Shown here: piece after piece, positions 9,066-17,681 of the stretch | Layout: every line of letters starts with the position of its first letter | How positions within the stretch are numbered: position 1 is the first letter of the stretch | Assembly: GCA_910589635.1 (NCBI GenBank) | Contig: CAJUTD010000009.1 | Coordinates: forward strand, 1 to 56,470 | From: an uncultured Lachnospiraceae bacterium | GTDB taxonomy: Bacteria > Bacillota > Clostridia > Lachnospirales > Lachnospiraceae | Direction: 5' to 3' | DNA length: 56,470 bases | The notes under the pieces: model-generated | The model's input: only the letters and a program-made list of their open reading frames with translations | The model's database searches: none | Told to the model about the DNA's origin: nothing | Made by a program: the position numbers and the translations under genes

Positions 9066-9176
9066 TTAAAGCAATTTCCACACAAAGAACATAAATACTA
9101 AAGGGACTGCCGCAATAAGCAGAAACAGACAATTCATAATAGCCTTATTATCGCCACGAAGTCTTCTTAATATCAC
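9066..9176 (-). CDS. Possible 36-residue single-pass membrane peptide
   Basis: An open frame starting with GTG at 9176, preceded by GGAAG about 7 bases upstream. The predicted peptide begins with a basic segment (about residues 4-11, RRLRGDNK), then has a hydrophobic helix (about residues 15-36) and ends WKLL. This charge-then-helix layout is typical of bacterial small membrane proteins. It follows the HIT gene on the same strand after about 145 bases. No homologue is known to me. The 9039-9321 interval has no other gene I can see. Confidence 0.35.
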   Translation of the reverse strand: MILRRLRGDNKAIMNCLFLLIAAVPLVFMFFVWKLL

Positions 9177-9321
9177 ATGTTTCTTCCTTACTGTGCCAGT
9201 CCCTAATTCATAAAATACAATATTCTAATTACTCTTTCGCTCTCTATGTCCTGACATACAATGCTGTTTATATCTTACTATTACATATCTATTTTCATAT
9301 ACTTACAAACATAAAATCGAT

Positions 9322-9738
9322 CTACTGTTTCAGCTTTTCATAAATCTCATTCATTTCATCTTCAGACAGCTCCAAATGGTTCCAGCAGAGCTTATCTGCA
9401 TTTCCATCCTGCTCATACCTGGGAATCAGGTGCATATGGAAATGGAACACTGTCTGGCCTGCCGCCTCCCCATTGTTCTGCATGATATTCAGACCATCGC
9501 ACTTTAAAACCTCTGTCATATGCGCCGCCAATTTCTTGGCAAGAATCATCACATGTGCGGCTGTCTCTTCCGGCATCTCATAAATATTTGCATAGTGCTC
9601 TTTGGGAATAATCAATGCATGTCCCTTTGTCGCAGGGCTAATATCAAGAATTACCCGAAATTCTTCATCTTCATAGATTGTCTTGGAGGGAATTTCTCCC
9701 CCGGAAATTTTACAAAAAATACATTTTTCGTCTTTCAT
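9322..9738 (-). CDS. HIT family nucleotide-binding hydrolase
   Basis: A 138-residue protein with the histidine-triad active site HFHMHLIPR near residues 97-105 (H-x-H-x-H). Two N-terminal cysteines in CIFCKI recall the zinc site of the HINT/HIT branch. Relatives hydrolyse nucleoside phosphoramidates or dinucleotides; the substrate here is not known. The start is the ATG at 9738 because GGAGG sits 7 bases upstream; the frame extends 11 codons further without support. It lies 35 bases after the flavodoxin/SCP2 gene and is probably co-transcribed with it. Confidence 0.9.
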   Translation of the reverse strand: MKDEKCIFCKISGGEIPSKTIYEDEEFRVILDISPATKGHALIIPKEHYANIYEMPEETAAHVMILAKKLAAHMTEVLKCDGLNIMQNNGEAAGQTVFHFHMHLIPRYEQDGNADKLCWNHLELSEDEMNEIYEKLKQ

Positions 9739-9773
9739 GGTATCCTCCATTCTATACACGTTTCGTAACATCT

Positions 9774-10766
9774 TTAACTGAAAATAAACGCCTGATCCAA
9801 CATCTTCAAGGTCTTAAAGTTGCCCTTCGCCGTCATCTCCCCAGTCATAAATGCGCGCTGGAAAGTCATTCTTCCATGGATAATATTATCCATGACTGCT
9901 GTTGTCAGCTTAGTATACACATCAATTTTTTCACTCTGCCCATAATAAATTTTTACTTCCTCATTTTGTATCTCTATGGATAAAGGTTTCTTCTTTCCGT
10001 CAATCATAAACAGATAATTGGCCGTAAAATCACTTTGCGGCACAAAATGCGCCTCCAGTTCCATCAGATACGCCATCTCTTCGTCTTCTTCTTTCTGTCC
10101 TAACATATCTTTGAACATACTGCTCAGTTCTTCAATATCCTCTTTCTGCTTCTTCACATAGACGTCATCTGCGACATACTTTGAGAGCTGCTCGCTCTCC
10201 TGAGGCGTAAGCTCTAACTGCTGTGTACGCAAGACAGACTGCCTGATTGCCTGATTACTGTTGGGCAGGCTCTTCTGTTTCTGTGAAATCGTGCGGTAAA
10301 GGTTTTCTGCCTTCTTCTCAATAATCACGGTATAATCGTGATTCATTTCAAAGGAAACTAAATCTTCTACATAACCGCACAATCCGCTACAGGGAAGCCC
10401 GCCTAAAAATTCCCAGGCATTGGCAAGCGTAATCTCTCCCTCGCGTTCCCCATAAGTCGTTGACATGACAATCGGCTGCATATAAGTCTTAGAAATCTTC
10501 TCCTTATCTCCATACAGCCAGCAGGCGTCCAAAAACTGCTGCATATATCCGCCGATGCCCAGCCATTCCACTGTAGTCGCCAGAATAATCCCATCGGCAT
10601 CCTTTATCGTCTGAGGCAGCGTTGAGATATTGTTCTTATCCTCATAAATGTTATAACGCTGTACCTCTACCCTCAGCTCCGTCAGTACTTCCTGTATTTT
10701 ATTCACCACATACAAGGTTGGGTCATCCAGAAGTCCCCGCCCTCCATAATAAATATTCACTTTCAT
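9774..10766 (-). CDS. NAD(P)H-dependent FMN reductase-like protein fused to SCP2 domain
   Basis: A 330-residue fusion. The N-terminal half is a flavodoxin-like fold: YYGGRG at the start, ATTVEWLGIGGYMQQFLD as the flavin-contact region and STTYGEREGE. The C-terminal 100 residues resemble an SCP2 lipid-binding domain (GKKKPLSIEIQNEEVKIYYG, and the closing AKGNFKTLKMLDQAF). A Glu/Lys-rich linker joins them. It may bind a lipid or quinone-like partner for reduction, which is inference. The start is the ATG at 10766 after GGAGG; a TTG two codons upstream is less suited. A sigma-A promoter with a dyad over its start site precedes it. Confidence 0.85.
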   Translation of the reverse strand: MKVNIYYGGRGLLDDPTLYVVNKIQEVLTELRVEVQRYNIYEDKNNISTLPQTIKDADGIILATTVEWLGIGGYMQQFLDACWLYGDKEKISKTYMQPIVMSTTYGEREGEITLANAWEFLGGLPCSGLCGYVEDLVSFEMNHDYTVIIEKKAENLYRTISQKQKSLPNSNQAIRQSVLRTQQLELTPQESEQLSKYVADDVYVKKQKEDIEELSSMFKDMLGQKEEDEEMAYLMELEAHFVPQSDFTANYLFMIDGKKKPLSIEIQNEEVKIYYGQSEKIDVYTKLTTAVMDNIIHGRMTFQRAFMTGEMTAKGNFKTLKMLDQAFIFS

Positions 10767-10801
10767 ATACAAAAGCCTCCAAACATTTCAATCACTCCGC
10801 A

Positions 10802-10833
10802 ACAATAAAATTATTACTAGATTATTTCATTGT
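10802..10833. promoter_or_regulatory. Candidate operator dyad at the FMN reductase promoter
   Basis: An imperfect 32-bp inverted repeat (ACAATaAAAT...ATTTcATTGT) lies just downstream of the -10 box and covers the predicted start site. Repressors of the MarR or Rrf2 type bind such sites, but the regulator is unknown. Confidence 0.5.
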
Positions 10834-10836
10834 ATT

Positions 10837-10865
10837 AGTATATAAATTTTTGGAGATAAAGTCAA
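10837..10865 (-). promoter_or_regulatory. Sigma-A promoter of the FMN reductase/HIT unit
   Basis: Minus strand: TTGACT (10860-10865), 17-base spacer, TATACT (10837-10842). Confidence 0.75.
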
Positions 10866-10887
10866 CAACTGTGACGTATACCTTTAT

Positions 10888-12108
10888 TTAAAAGAATATA
10901 TACTCCTCAGCGGCAAACCGAACCTTGTCATTGGCCTTCAATTCGTGCGGCTCACGGTACTCCAAAGCCACATCATTCAGAAATGTCCCATTGGTGGAGT
11001 TTAGATCTTCAATAAAATACTTGTTTTCTTTTCTGCTAATTCTGGCATGAAGACGGCTGACCCCATCCGCAGAAATTACTCCGTCCACCTGCTCGCTGTT
11101 TTTTCCCAGAAGAAAACTATCTCCTTCAATCTGGAAATCGGCACATTGATGCAGCCCCCGGTATGCCAGCTTCCCCAGCGTCCCTCCTTGCTGAACCGAC
11201 AAAATCTCTGTGGGATGTGAAGGCGTCTCCAAATCCTCCGAAAATGTTATGATCTGCAATTCTTCCGAAAGCTGAGGGTTTTTTCTGCGTTTGCGCATTT
11301 TTCTCTTATTTCGCCGGCTCAAGTATGCCGGCGCTTGTGAGAATATTGTACTTAATGCCGGAAAGCAGTTGAGCGCCCGCTCTAATATCTGCACGCTCTT
11401 TTCTTTCCATCTATCCTTCCAGGCTTTTACTTTTCTATCAACGCCCTCTCTTTGTATTTCATGTTTGTCTTCATTTTCGCACAAACCGTCCATGTGAATG
11501 CCGCCGTGTTCTTGTTTTTCGCCTTTACTTTCGTTATATTCTCCTGACGCCACCTCACTTGCCGACACGCTTTCTTCCATTATTGCCGCCAGTACACCCT
11601 CGATATCTGCATTTTCCCTGGTACAGAGCTGATATATCTGGTAACCTAGTTCCACCGCAGCTTCCTCCTGATGGTCCAATTTTCGCAAAATTTGTTCCAT
11701 ACAGGCTATAAAAGCGTCCGACAGGCTTTTCTTATAAAATGGTAAATAAGTAAATTGCAGACTGCCGTCATCCAGACTGATGTAGATGAACTCCATTTCC
11801 AAACAGAGCCCTTCCTCCCGCAGAAGATACTCCGACAAGCTCAGACATATCTGCTGAATGGAAAAAAGAAATCTTTTTAACATCCCATACCCTATTTTTT
11901 TACCGCTAAAATAATCCTCCATCTGCTGTTTTCCGCTGATATTGTACAAATAGCGGCGCTCCCCCTCCAAAACGACCGTCTGCATAGGCAGCAAACCAGG
12001 AATATTATTGGACTCCAGCATTTGCAGCTCATATTGTTCCACCGGCCGCCCTTGTTCCCGGATACACATATAGCTCTTGCTCAGGTTTCTCCTATACGTT
12101 ACTTCCAT
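10888..12108 (-). CDS. FHA-domain protein with DUF6382-like N-terminus, end of Tad operon
   Basis: A 406-residue cytosolic protein. The first 170 residues resemble DUF6382, the domain usually fused to FHA in Clostridia. A variable acidic linker with a basic patch (RRNKRKMRKRRK) follows. The C-terminal FHA domain (about 310-406) keeps GKNSEQVDGVI, SRLHARI and NSTNGTFLN, the phosphothreonine-binding loops. It is the last gene of the pilus operon and overlaps the upstream TadE-like gene by 17 bases. AGGAGGAG supports the ATG at 12108. FHA proteins read Ser/Thr phosphorylation, so this may link pilus assembly to a kinase. A Ser/Thr kinase gene lies at 51383-53350, but a connection is speculative. 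Confidence 0.85.
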   Translation of the reverse strand: MEVTYRRNLSKSYMCIREQGRPVEQYELQMLESNNIPGLLPMQTVVLEGERRYLYNISGKQQMEDYFSGKKIGYGMLKRFLFSIQQICLSLSEYLLREEGLCLEMEFIYISLDDGSLQFTYLPFYKKSLSDAFIACMEQILRKLDHQEEAAVELGYQIYQLCTRENADIEGVLAAIMEESVSASEVASGEYNESKGEKQEHGGIHMDGLCENEDKHEIQREGVDRKVKAWKDRWKEKSVQILERALNCFPALSTIFSQAPAYLSRRNKRKMRKRRKNPQLSEELQIITFSEDLETPSHPTEILSVQQGGTLGKLAYRGLHQCADFQIEGDSFLLGKNSEQVDGVISADGVSRLHARISRKENKYFIEDLNSTNGTFLNDVALEYREPHELKANDKVRFAAEEYIFF

Positions 12109-12412
12109 CCACTTCTCCTCCTATAACCTCTAATGCTCCAAATACTTCCTCCAACAATTCTAGCTTGCGAAACTTTTGTGCTGGGTGAAAATCCTCCCAC
12201 ATTTCCTGTTTCTGCACAAGCTCTGTTGTCCCTGCGTACAGTTGTATTCCAGCATCCACAAGCAAAAATATGCACAACAGAACAACCGGAACAACGATGG
12301 ATGCTTCTACGGTTAAGCTACCCTTGACGTTTTGCCTGAGACTGGTTTTTAACTTTCTGTTCCAGACATCCCTAACACACAAGACATCAGGAAAACACTT
12401 CTTCCCCCACAT
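12092..12412 (-). CDS. TadE-like pseudopilin
   Basis: A 106-residue membrane protein. Its cleavage region is type IV prepilin-like: basic residues, then G followed by SLTVEASIVVPVV, with Glu at position +5 and a hydrophobic helix. It is expected to be cut by one of the operon's two prepilin peptidases. It starts 2 bases after the stop of the peptidase gene, with GAGGA in that gene's last codons. The family supplies minor pseudopilins to Tad pili. Confidence 0.75.
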   Translation of the reverse strand: MWGKKCFPDVLCVRDVWNRKLKTSLRQNVKGSLTVEASIVVPVVLLCIFLLVDAGIQLYAGTTELVQKQEMWEDFHPAQKFRKLELLEEVFGALEVIGGEVDGSNV

Positions 12413-12414
12413 AT

Positions 12415-12834
12415 CTATAATCCTCGAAACAGCAGAAAAAAGTATGACAACAGCAGAAATGGCACGAAAGCAATCTCATCTTTTCTCTTTTTTCTCTTTA
12501 AAACCAGAAGCCCTAAAGAACATAACGCCGACAACAGCAGCCCATACAGGAACAATTGCAAATTTCCATATCCGCCCAGGTATACGCCTGTTACTACCAA
12601 GAGAATACCGTCGCCCATCCCCAGGCTTCCACGCGTGGCTACACTGATTAAAATCAGGACAAGCCCTAAAAGCATTCCCCACAAGATACTGTAAATAGAG
12701 CACACCGGGGCAAACATATGTAAAATCACGCCGGCAATCCCAAACATAAAGATATAGATTACTGTCAGACGCCGATATTTTACATCCTCAAAACTACATA
12801 AACTTAACAACCCCAAAACTAACATTTTCTGCAT
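12415..12834 (-). CDS. A24-type prepilin peptidase, second copy in the Tad operon
   Basis: A 139-residue multi-helix membrane protein. The catalytic GxGD-like motif is GMGDGILL near residue 74. The first Asp of the aspartic pair is probably in SFEDVKYRRL near the N-terminus. These enzymes cut leader peptides of Flp pilins and TadE pseudopilins. AAAGGGG supports the ATG at 12834. It is more diverged than the other A24 peptidase in the same operon (19937-20437), with GMGDG in place of GAGDIK. Confidence 0.8.
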   Translation of the reverse strand: MQKMLVLGLLSLCSFEDVKYRRLTVIYIFMFGIAGVILHMFAPVCSIYSILWGMLLGLVLILISVATRGSLGMGDGILLVVTGVYLGGYGNLQLFLYGLLLSALCSLGLLVLKRKKRKDEIAFVPFLLLSYFFLLFRGL

Positions 12835-12913
12835 AATTTTTCCCCTTTCGTACGCCGCATATTTTGGGCCATCTTATATTTATTTTACATTGGCTGTTCC
12901 TATGACATTCTCC

Positions 12914-13756
12914 TTATTTCCCGCCACATCTTGAGCATGGTTTTTTGCCGTCTGTCTCTGATCGCTTTATCATATAGACGGTCCGTTTCAAACCGCTGCA
13001 TGCTAGGTGGTAATGATAACAGTCGCCCTCTGTCGTCACATAAACAATCTTCCCCATAGCCTGTCCCTTCGTACAGTGTGCACAAGGCGCGTAGGATCGT
13101 TGCGAACCCTCCATGGCCGCCGCGCTTACAGATTGAATAGACAACTTTAGATGTGTACAATTCCGGCTCTCGTGGTATACGCTCTGGGTCGGCGTGACAA
13201 ACACCCATGTTTCGTCCTTTTCTGTCGTTTTGTCTTTTTGCTCTCCCACCCAGCGATGTATACGACATCCATCTGAAACCTTCATCTGCCGCTTGCCAAA
13301 GAAACTCACCGGAAAGCGAATATGATACGTTACAAAAGCGTCAATATAAACTTCATCAACACTTGTATTTTTCCAGGAAAAACCGGCTATACCTCCTTTG
13401 ATAAAAGACAATGGACATTTCTGTACGGCCAACTCTTTGTAAAACGCCGCCTGGGTCAGTGTTTTTGCCTCCCCGGGCGTCTTATCCCGCAAAAGCGCTG
13501 TTTCTGCCACAGCAACATCTAATGAATTTGCCACAATATACTGCGTCTGCATCATCAAAAACAAGGACAAAACCGTAATCACAGCAAATAGAAACAGCGG
13601 AAACACCAACGCCGCTTCCAGCGTCATAGCCCCTTTGCATTCGCGGAGGGCATGAAAAAGTGCCTCCCATGGAACGAATGCTCCACTTTTTATTTCTTTC
13701 CAACTTTTTTGCCTGAGAGAGATTTTTTTCTTTTCCTTTCTTGTCATTTGAGGCAC
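12914..13756 (-). CDS. TadE-like pseudopilin with duplicated Cys motif
   Basis: A 280-residue protein. Residues 40-70 form a prepilin-like segment, G42 followed by AMTLEAALVF with Glu at +5. The mature part is extracellular. It ends with two tandem copies of one motif: a YH...C...L segment, then a PC..C pair. Copy one has C200, C225 and C228; copy two has C253, C274 and C277. The spacing is like small metal-binding knuckles found at the ends of secreted Firmicutes proteins. The start is GTG at 13756, 10 bases after AGGAGG. It lies in the Tad operon between DUF5702 and prepilin peptidase genes. Confidence 0.78.
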   Translation of the reverse strand: MPQMTRKEKKKISLRQKSWKEIKSGAFVPWEALFHALRECKGAMTLEAALVFPLFLFAVITVLSLFLMMQTQYIVANSLDVAVAETALLRDKTPGEAKTLTQAAFYKELAVQKCPLSFIKGGIAGFSWKNTSVDEVYIDAFVTYHIRFPVSFFGKRQMKVSDGCRIHRWVGEQKDKTTEKDETWVFVTPTQSVYHESRNCTHLKLSIQSVSAAAMEGSQRSYAPCAHCTKGQAMGKIVYVTTEGDCYHYHLACSGLKRTVYMIKRSETDGKKPCSRCGGK

Positions 13757-13784
13757 TTTTCCACACCCTCCTTACGAATTTTTG

Positions 13785-15329
13785 TTACTTATACAAAAGG
13801 CTGCTTTGCCCACGAAAATGATATAACCCATCATCTGTTATCTGGGTTGTGACAAACCCCAGGAATAAGGGGGACGCTGTATAAAGCCCCACTGCCTGCA
13901 CACCATGGATTTGGCAATCCATTTTAAATAATTCCTTCTTTAACGCCATATTGCGCTCTACAATATCCATAGCGCGGCATACCAGCGTTTCCTCGCGTAC
14001 CAGCAGCAGCAAAATCTGTAAATATTCCCGATAATCCAAACCATCTTCACGGCTCTCCGTCTTCTCCGCCTTCTTTTTCAAAACTTCCTCTCCCACAGAC
14101 ACATCGCTTTTCCAATCAGAGACGGCTTTTACCAGCGCAACGCGCCCGCCTGACAACAGACAACGCACATCCAAAATACTCTCGATATAACTCCACGCCA
14201 GCAAAATCCCAATTTTTACCGCATAAATGAGGGGAGCAGCTCCCGTGAAGCCGACTGCCGCCGTGGCAATTTCCAGGGCAAGCGCCTGCTTTTTGCCATC
14301 CTGCATAATTGTTGTGAAATTACCTGCCTCGCGAATGAGAAGCAGCTCTTTGACGGTTTTTTCCAAATTTTCATAATCAGAACTTTTCCCCGCCACACAG
14401 TATTCCAACTCGTATTCCAGAGCATGCGCTTCACTGCCTTTTTGGGCAGGACCGCTGCCACAGGAAAAATACCGGTTCAAATATTGAAGAAACCACAATT
14501 TGTCCACCCCCGCCTCATCAGACAATTTCAAGTTTCCTTGTGCTTTCCTGCGATTTGACAACGTATCTGACAGCGGAATTGCCTTGCCAGAAATTCCAGA
14601 AGGGTCTTCAACCACCAGATTGAGCATTAGCGAACTTTTTAATATGTCCACGGAATCCACCGGATTCTCAGGCACATTCCCTAGATTCTCCGCGGAAACC
14701 TCATCCTTCTTACAACCTTCAGCTCCTTCCCTGTAACCTGTCCCGCCCGAATCTCCAGCTCCTTCCCCTCCATCCGGTCCAACGCGCTCTTTTCCCTGCT
14801 CTATCTCCTCTGCCTCCGACATTGCATTCTTGGCAGATTCCCATTGTTTTTGCAAATCTTCCGACTCCTTTGCTATCTTCTTGCCGCCATCTAGTTTTCC
14901 TTTGATTAGCTCTGCTGCGCCGGCGGCAAGCTGCGCCTGAATTGCGGCGCAGGCTTGCTTTTCAAAAGCAGCGCCGCCGGCGTCTGTTGCCAAGGCGTAC
15001 TCTGTGACTTGTAAATCTTTCATTGCCAATTGGTAAAATCCAGCTCCTCTCTGTGCGAGCTCAGTCTCCTCCATCGCGCGTCCCTCCAGTAAAGCCACAT
15101 CGAGTTCTCCGAATTCATTGCCGGCATCTAAGAACAACAATCCATACTCGGCCCACAAATCAGGATTGTACTGCCCAAACAGAGATTCCAGATTTAGCAA
15201 AAGTTTTCGTGGGGCAAGCTCATGAAGCGCCTGCACCCTGGCAGCTTCCAGCAAGGAAAAACATAATGAAAACACCAATGTTAAGACAAGGGCAAGAAAC
15301 AGGGTAATACTTCCATCTTTCCTTCCCAT
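13785..15329 (-). CDS. DUF5702-type Tad operon membrane protein
   Basis: A 514-residue protein with an N-terminal hydrophobic segment (GSITLFLALVLTLVFSLCF) that resembles a pseudopilin stem but lacks the +5 Glu. A large extracellular region follows, with a Gly/Glu-rich linker near 180-215 and a second hydrophobic stretch around 355-385. DUF5702 proteins occur in Tad loci of Clostridia, with unknown function. The start ATG at 15329 follows GGAGAAAATAATT. It is directly downstream of the Flp pilin gene. Confidence 0.8.
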   Translation of the reverse strand: MGRKDGSITLFLALVLTLVFSLCFSLLEAARVQALHELAPRKLLLNLESLFGQYNPDLWAEYGLLFLDAGNEFGELDVALLEGRAMEETELAQRGAGFYQLAMKDLQVTEYALATDAGGAAFEKQACAAIQAQLAAGAAELIKGKLDGGKKIAKESEDLQKQWESAKNAMSEAEEIEQGKERVGPDGGEGAGDSGGTGYREGAEGCKKDEVSAENLGNVPENPVDSVDILKSSLMLNLVVEDPSGISGKAIPLSDTLSNRRKAQGNLKLSDEAGVDKLWFLQYLNRYFSCGSGPAQKGSEAHALEYELEYCVAGKSSDYENLEKTVKELLLIREAGNFTTIMQDGKKQALALEIATAAVGFTGAAPLIYAVKIGILLAWSYIESILDVRCLLSGGRVALVKAVSDWKSDVSVGEEVLKKKAEKTESREDGLDYREYLQILLLLVREETLVCRAMDIVERNMALKKELFKMDCQIHGVQAVGLYTASPLFLGFVTTQITDDGLYHFRGQSSLLYK

Positions 15330-15341
15330 AATTATTTTCTC

Positions 15342-15515
15342 CTACTTATACACTTTGCCGGCTTGCTTGGTTATTTTCTGCAAAATCTTATCCACCAAGT
15401 CTGTAATCTGCTCCTTAAACAGCAGGGCCAGGCTTATGAGAATTACAATGATTAAAATCACCTCCACAACGCCCATACCGTCCTCATCCATCAAAAAATT
15501 ATTAAATTCCTTCAT
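15342..15515 (-). CDS. flp: Flp1-like major pilin
   Basis: A 57-residue protein. The prepilin signature is DEDG followed by MGVVEVILIIV, giving Glu at +5 after G13. A hydrophobic helix and a short amphipathic tail (EQITDLVDKILQK) follow. This is the usual size and layout of Flp pilins, the main subunit of Tad pili. AGGAGG sits 6 bases before the ATG at 15515. A 6-bp hairpin stands just upstream of the binding site. It lies between tadC and the DUF5702 gene. Confidence 0.88.
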   Translation of the reverse strand: MKEFNNFLMDEDGMGVVEVILIIVILISLALLFKEQITDLVDKILQKITKQAGKVYK

Positions 15516-15530
15516 TATTTCCTCCTTTCG

Positions 15531-15549
15531 CGGCAGCGAATGCCTGCCG
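15531..15549 (-). other. Hairpin before the pilin ribosome binding site
   Basis: CGGCAG arms (15531-15536 and 15544-15549) around a 7-base loop, directly upstream of the pilin AGGAGG. It has no T-tract, so it looks like an mRNA processing or stabilising stem that could raise pilin expression over its operon neighbours. Confidence 0.45.
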
Positions 15550-15567
15550 TCTATTCATTACACGATA

Positions 15568-16842
15568 TTACAAATTCAAAGACATCCCGGCAGGAATCAC
15601 CAAAATTGCCAGCACGATCACTAACATGATTCCCATAGGCAGCAGCAGCTTGGTGCCACATTCCTCCCCCATCTGCATGGCATGAGCTTTGCGCTGTTCA
15701 TACGCCTCCCACTCTTCCTGCTCCAACAATTTCTGCATCCCCTGCGAACCCTTTCGCACATTCTGCACAATCATCGACGACAGCCGCCTGTAAATGGCAA
15801 GCTGGCAGCGGTTGCCAAAATTTTCGTAAGCTTGTAGTTCCCCTGTACCGTCGCGGATTTCATGCAGCACAGTCAGCATTTCCTCATAGGCATACCGTCT
15901 TTCTGTCCCCCCACTCTCGCGCTTCCTCTGGTAAGCAAGCGCTATTTTTTCCCAAGCCAGAGAAATGTTCATGCCCGCCCCCAGCAAAAGGGAAAATTTA
16001 CCGACTATTCCGGGATAATCCATCATCAACTGCCTCTCACGCTCCGCCCGCTGACGTTTCTCAGCTTCCTTTCGCCGAAAAATCAGTCCTGCCGCTGCTG
16101 CCGCTCCCAGAAAGGCTATCACAATGCTTCTGTTAAACGCATGTTTTCTCCATGTGATTTCCTTACCATCCAACTTGTCCGGCAATACCACATACGAGAC
16201 ATCCTTTCGCTCATTCTGCTCGGTTATAAGAAAATTTAGCTTTTCGGCAGTCTGCTCCTGCAACGATTTTTGCCTGGGTACAGCGCACACAGAAAACTGA
16301 TAGAGATTGGACGTCTCCTGGCAAATTAATTCCGCTGTAATAGCCACCACCGTAGGCTCCCGTGGTTCCTGTCGAATTGTGCCGTCTGCATGGAAGATAT
16401 TATAGTCAGAAAAGCGGTACGAAGCCTCTACTGCCCCCTCTTGCAGATATTCCGGTAGGAACAACGCTTTTGACACCGCATCTTTTGATGGATTACCGCC
16501 CAATATGACATCATCTAATTCTCTCTCCGCCTTCTTCAAATATGCTCTCTTCTGTGCCTCCGTCAGCTTCTTCTCCGCAATCTCCAGTTTCAACGGATAA
16601 TTTTTCATTTCCCCCTCCACATCCACAAGAAATTCTTTCTCTTGCGCTCCCTGTCCCGGTTCATTTCTGGCAATCTGATTACACTCTTCTCTGCCATCAA
16701 CTGCACCAACTACCACTGCCAGCAGAAAACCGGATGCAAGAATCAGCAACGCCTGATAATATTGTTTCTGCGGCAACGCTTTTCGCTTTAAGCTTACGGC
16801 CGCTGCCAGGCTAATTAATGCGCCGGCAAGATACAACTTCAT
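15568..16842 (-). CDS. tadC: TadC-like inner-membrane platform protein with extracellular insert
   Basis: A 424-residue T2SSF-type protein. Two hydrophobic segments stand at the N-terminus (about 4-18 and 29-47). A 190-residue soluble insert precedes a helix near 243-260. The cytoplasmic four-helix domain contains YPGIVGKFSLLLGAGMNIS and QNVRKGSQGM. A final helix is at about 402-420. Typical TadC lacks so large an insert, and its role is unknown. The start is the ATG at 16842 behind AAGGAGGGAGG. It follows tadB in the operon. Confidence 0.85.
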   Translation of the reverse strand: MKLYLAGALISLAAAVSLKRKALPQKQYYQALLILASGFLLAVVVGAVDGREECNQIARNEPGQGAQEKEFLVDVEGEMKNYPLKLEIAEKKLTEAQKRAYLKKAERELDDVILGGNPSKDAVSKALFLPEYLQEGAVEASYRFSDYNIFHADGTIRQEPREPTVVAITAELICQETSNLYQFSVCAVPRQKSLQEQTAEKLNFLITEQNERKDVSYVVLPDKLDGKEITWRKHAFNRSIVIAFLGAAAAAGLIFRRKEAEKRQRAERERQLMMDYPGIVGKFSLLLGAGMNISLAWEKIALAYQRKRESGGTERRYAYEEMLTVLHEIRDGTGELQAYENFGNRCQLAIYRRLSSMIVQNVRKGSQGMQKLLEQEEWEAYEQRKAHAMQMGEECGTKLLLPMGIMLVIVLAILVIPAGMSLNL

Positions 16843-16925
16843 TTGCCTCCCTCCTTCATATATAACGCGGCAAGTATCATTACTAAGAATACTGCCTGTA
16901 AAATACAACTCCTCTGCCTATCTCC

Positions 16926-17681
16926 TTATATACGGATATCTAGTATTTTCTCCGCCAACAGGAACGCTCCCGCATACACCAACAGACAGACCGTCATCAC
17001 ACATACTCCCAGGGCATTTCCATAGAGCGGCGCCAGAAATTCGGGAGAGGAGACCCCCACATAAACGAGAATTACAAAAGGCGTTAAATCCATAATGCGC
17101 TGCTCTGTCTTCTTTGCCGCCACAACCGTGGCAATTTCCCGCTCAACATCGGCTTTTTGCCGTATTTTTTCCGCTGTGTCCCTGAATATTTTCTTCATAT
17201 CTCCTCCGCCTCTTTTGGCAAAGGAAAGAACTTGGGAAAAACTGACAATTTCCTCTATCTGACTGCGCTGTGCCAAGTCTTCTATCAACTGCTCCAAAGG
17301 CTCGCTTAACGCCAAACGGCAGATGATCTTGCGAAATTCCTGCGCTATGGCATCCTTTGGCCCATAGAGCTTTACATATTCCTGATGCGCCTGAATAAAT
17401 GCATTTTCGATTGCATATCCGGCTTTCAGGGATGAAGATGCCATCTGTATGATTTCCCCAAACTGGTACAACATTTCCCTCTTCTGCTTATTTGACAGAT
17501 AACTGCGAAATAACCTCCGTGTTACGAATAGAAGCGGCACTGTTGACACCATCCCATAAATACTGCGGTAAAACAACCAGGAAATCATGCCTGCAAAACC
17601 TGACGCTGCCAAAAACCAAAAAAGGTTTTCTTTCCAATTTAGGCGGTAACTTTTGTAATCTCTGTCTCTGTTTTTGTTCAT
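16926..17681 (-). CDS. tadB: TadB-like inner-membrane platform protein
   Basis: A 251-residue membrane protein with the T2SSF domain (residues about 75-205: IQMASSSLKAGYAIENAF, SFAKRGGGDMKKIFRDT). Two N-terminal hydrophobic segments and two at the C-terminus flank it. It pairs with TadC to form the pilus extrusion platform on the TadA ATPase. Its ATG overlaps the tadA stop (ATGA), so translation is coupled. Confidence 0.9.
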   Translation of the reverse strand: MNKNRDRDYKSYRLNWKENLFWFLAASGFAGMISWLFYRSIYGMVSTVPLLFVTRRLFRSYLSNKQKREMLYQFGEIIQMASSSLKAGYAIENAFIQAHQEYVKLYGPKDAIAQEFRKIICRLALSEPLEQLIEDLAQRSQIEEIVSFSQVLSFAKRGGGDMKKIFRDTAEKIRQKADVEREIATVVAAKKTEQRIMDLTPFVILVYVGVSSPEFLAPLYGNALGVCVMTVCLLVYAGAFLLAEKILDIRI

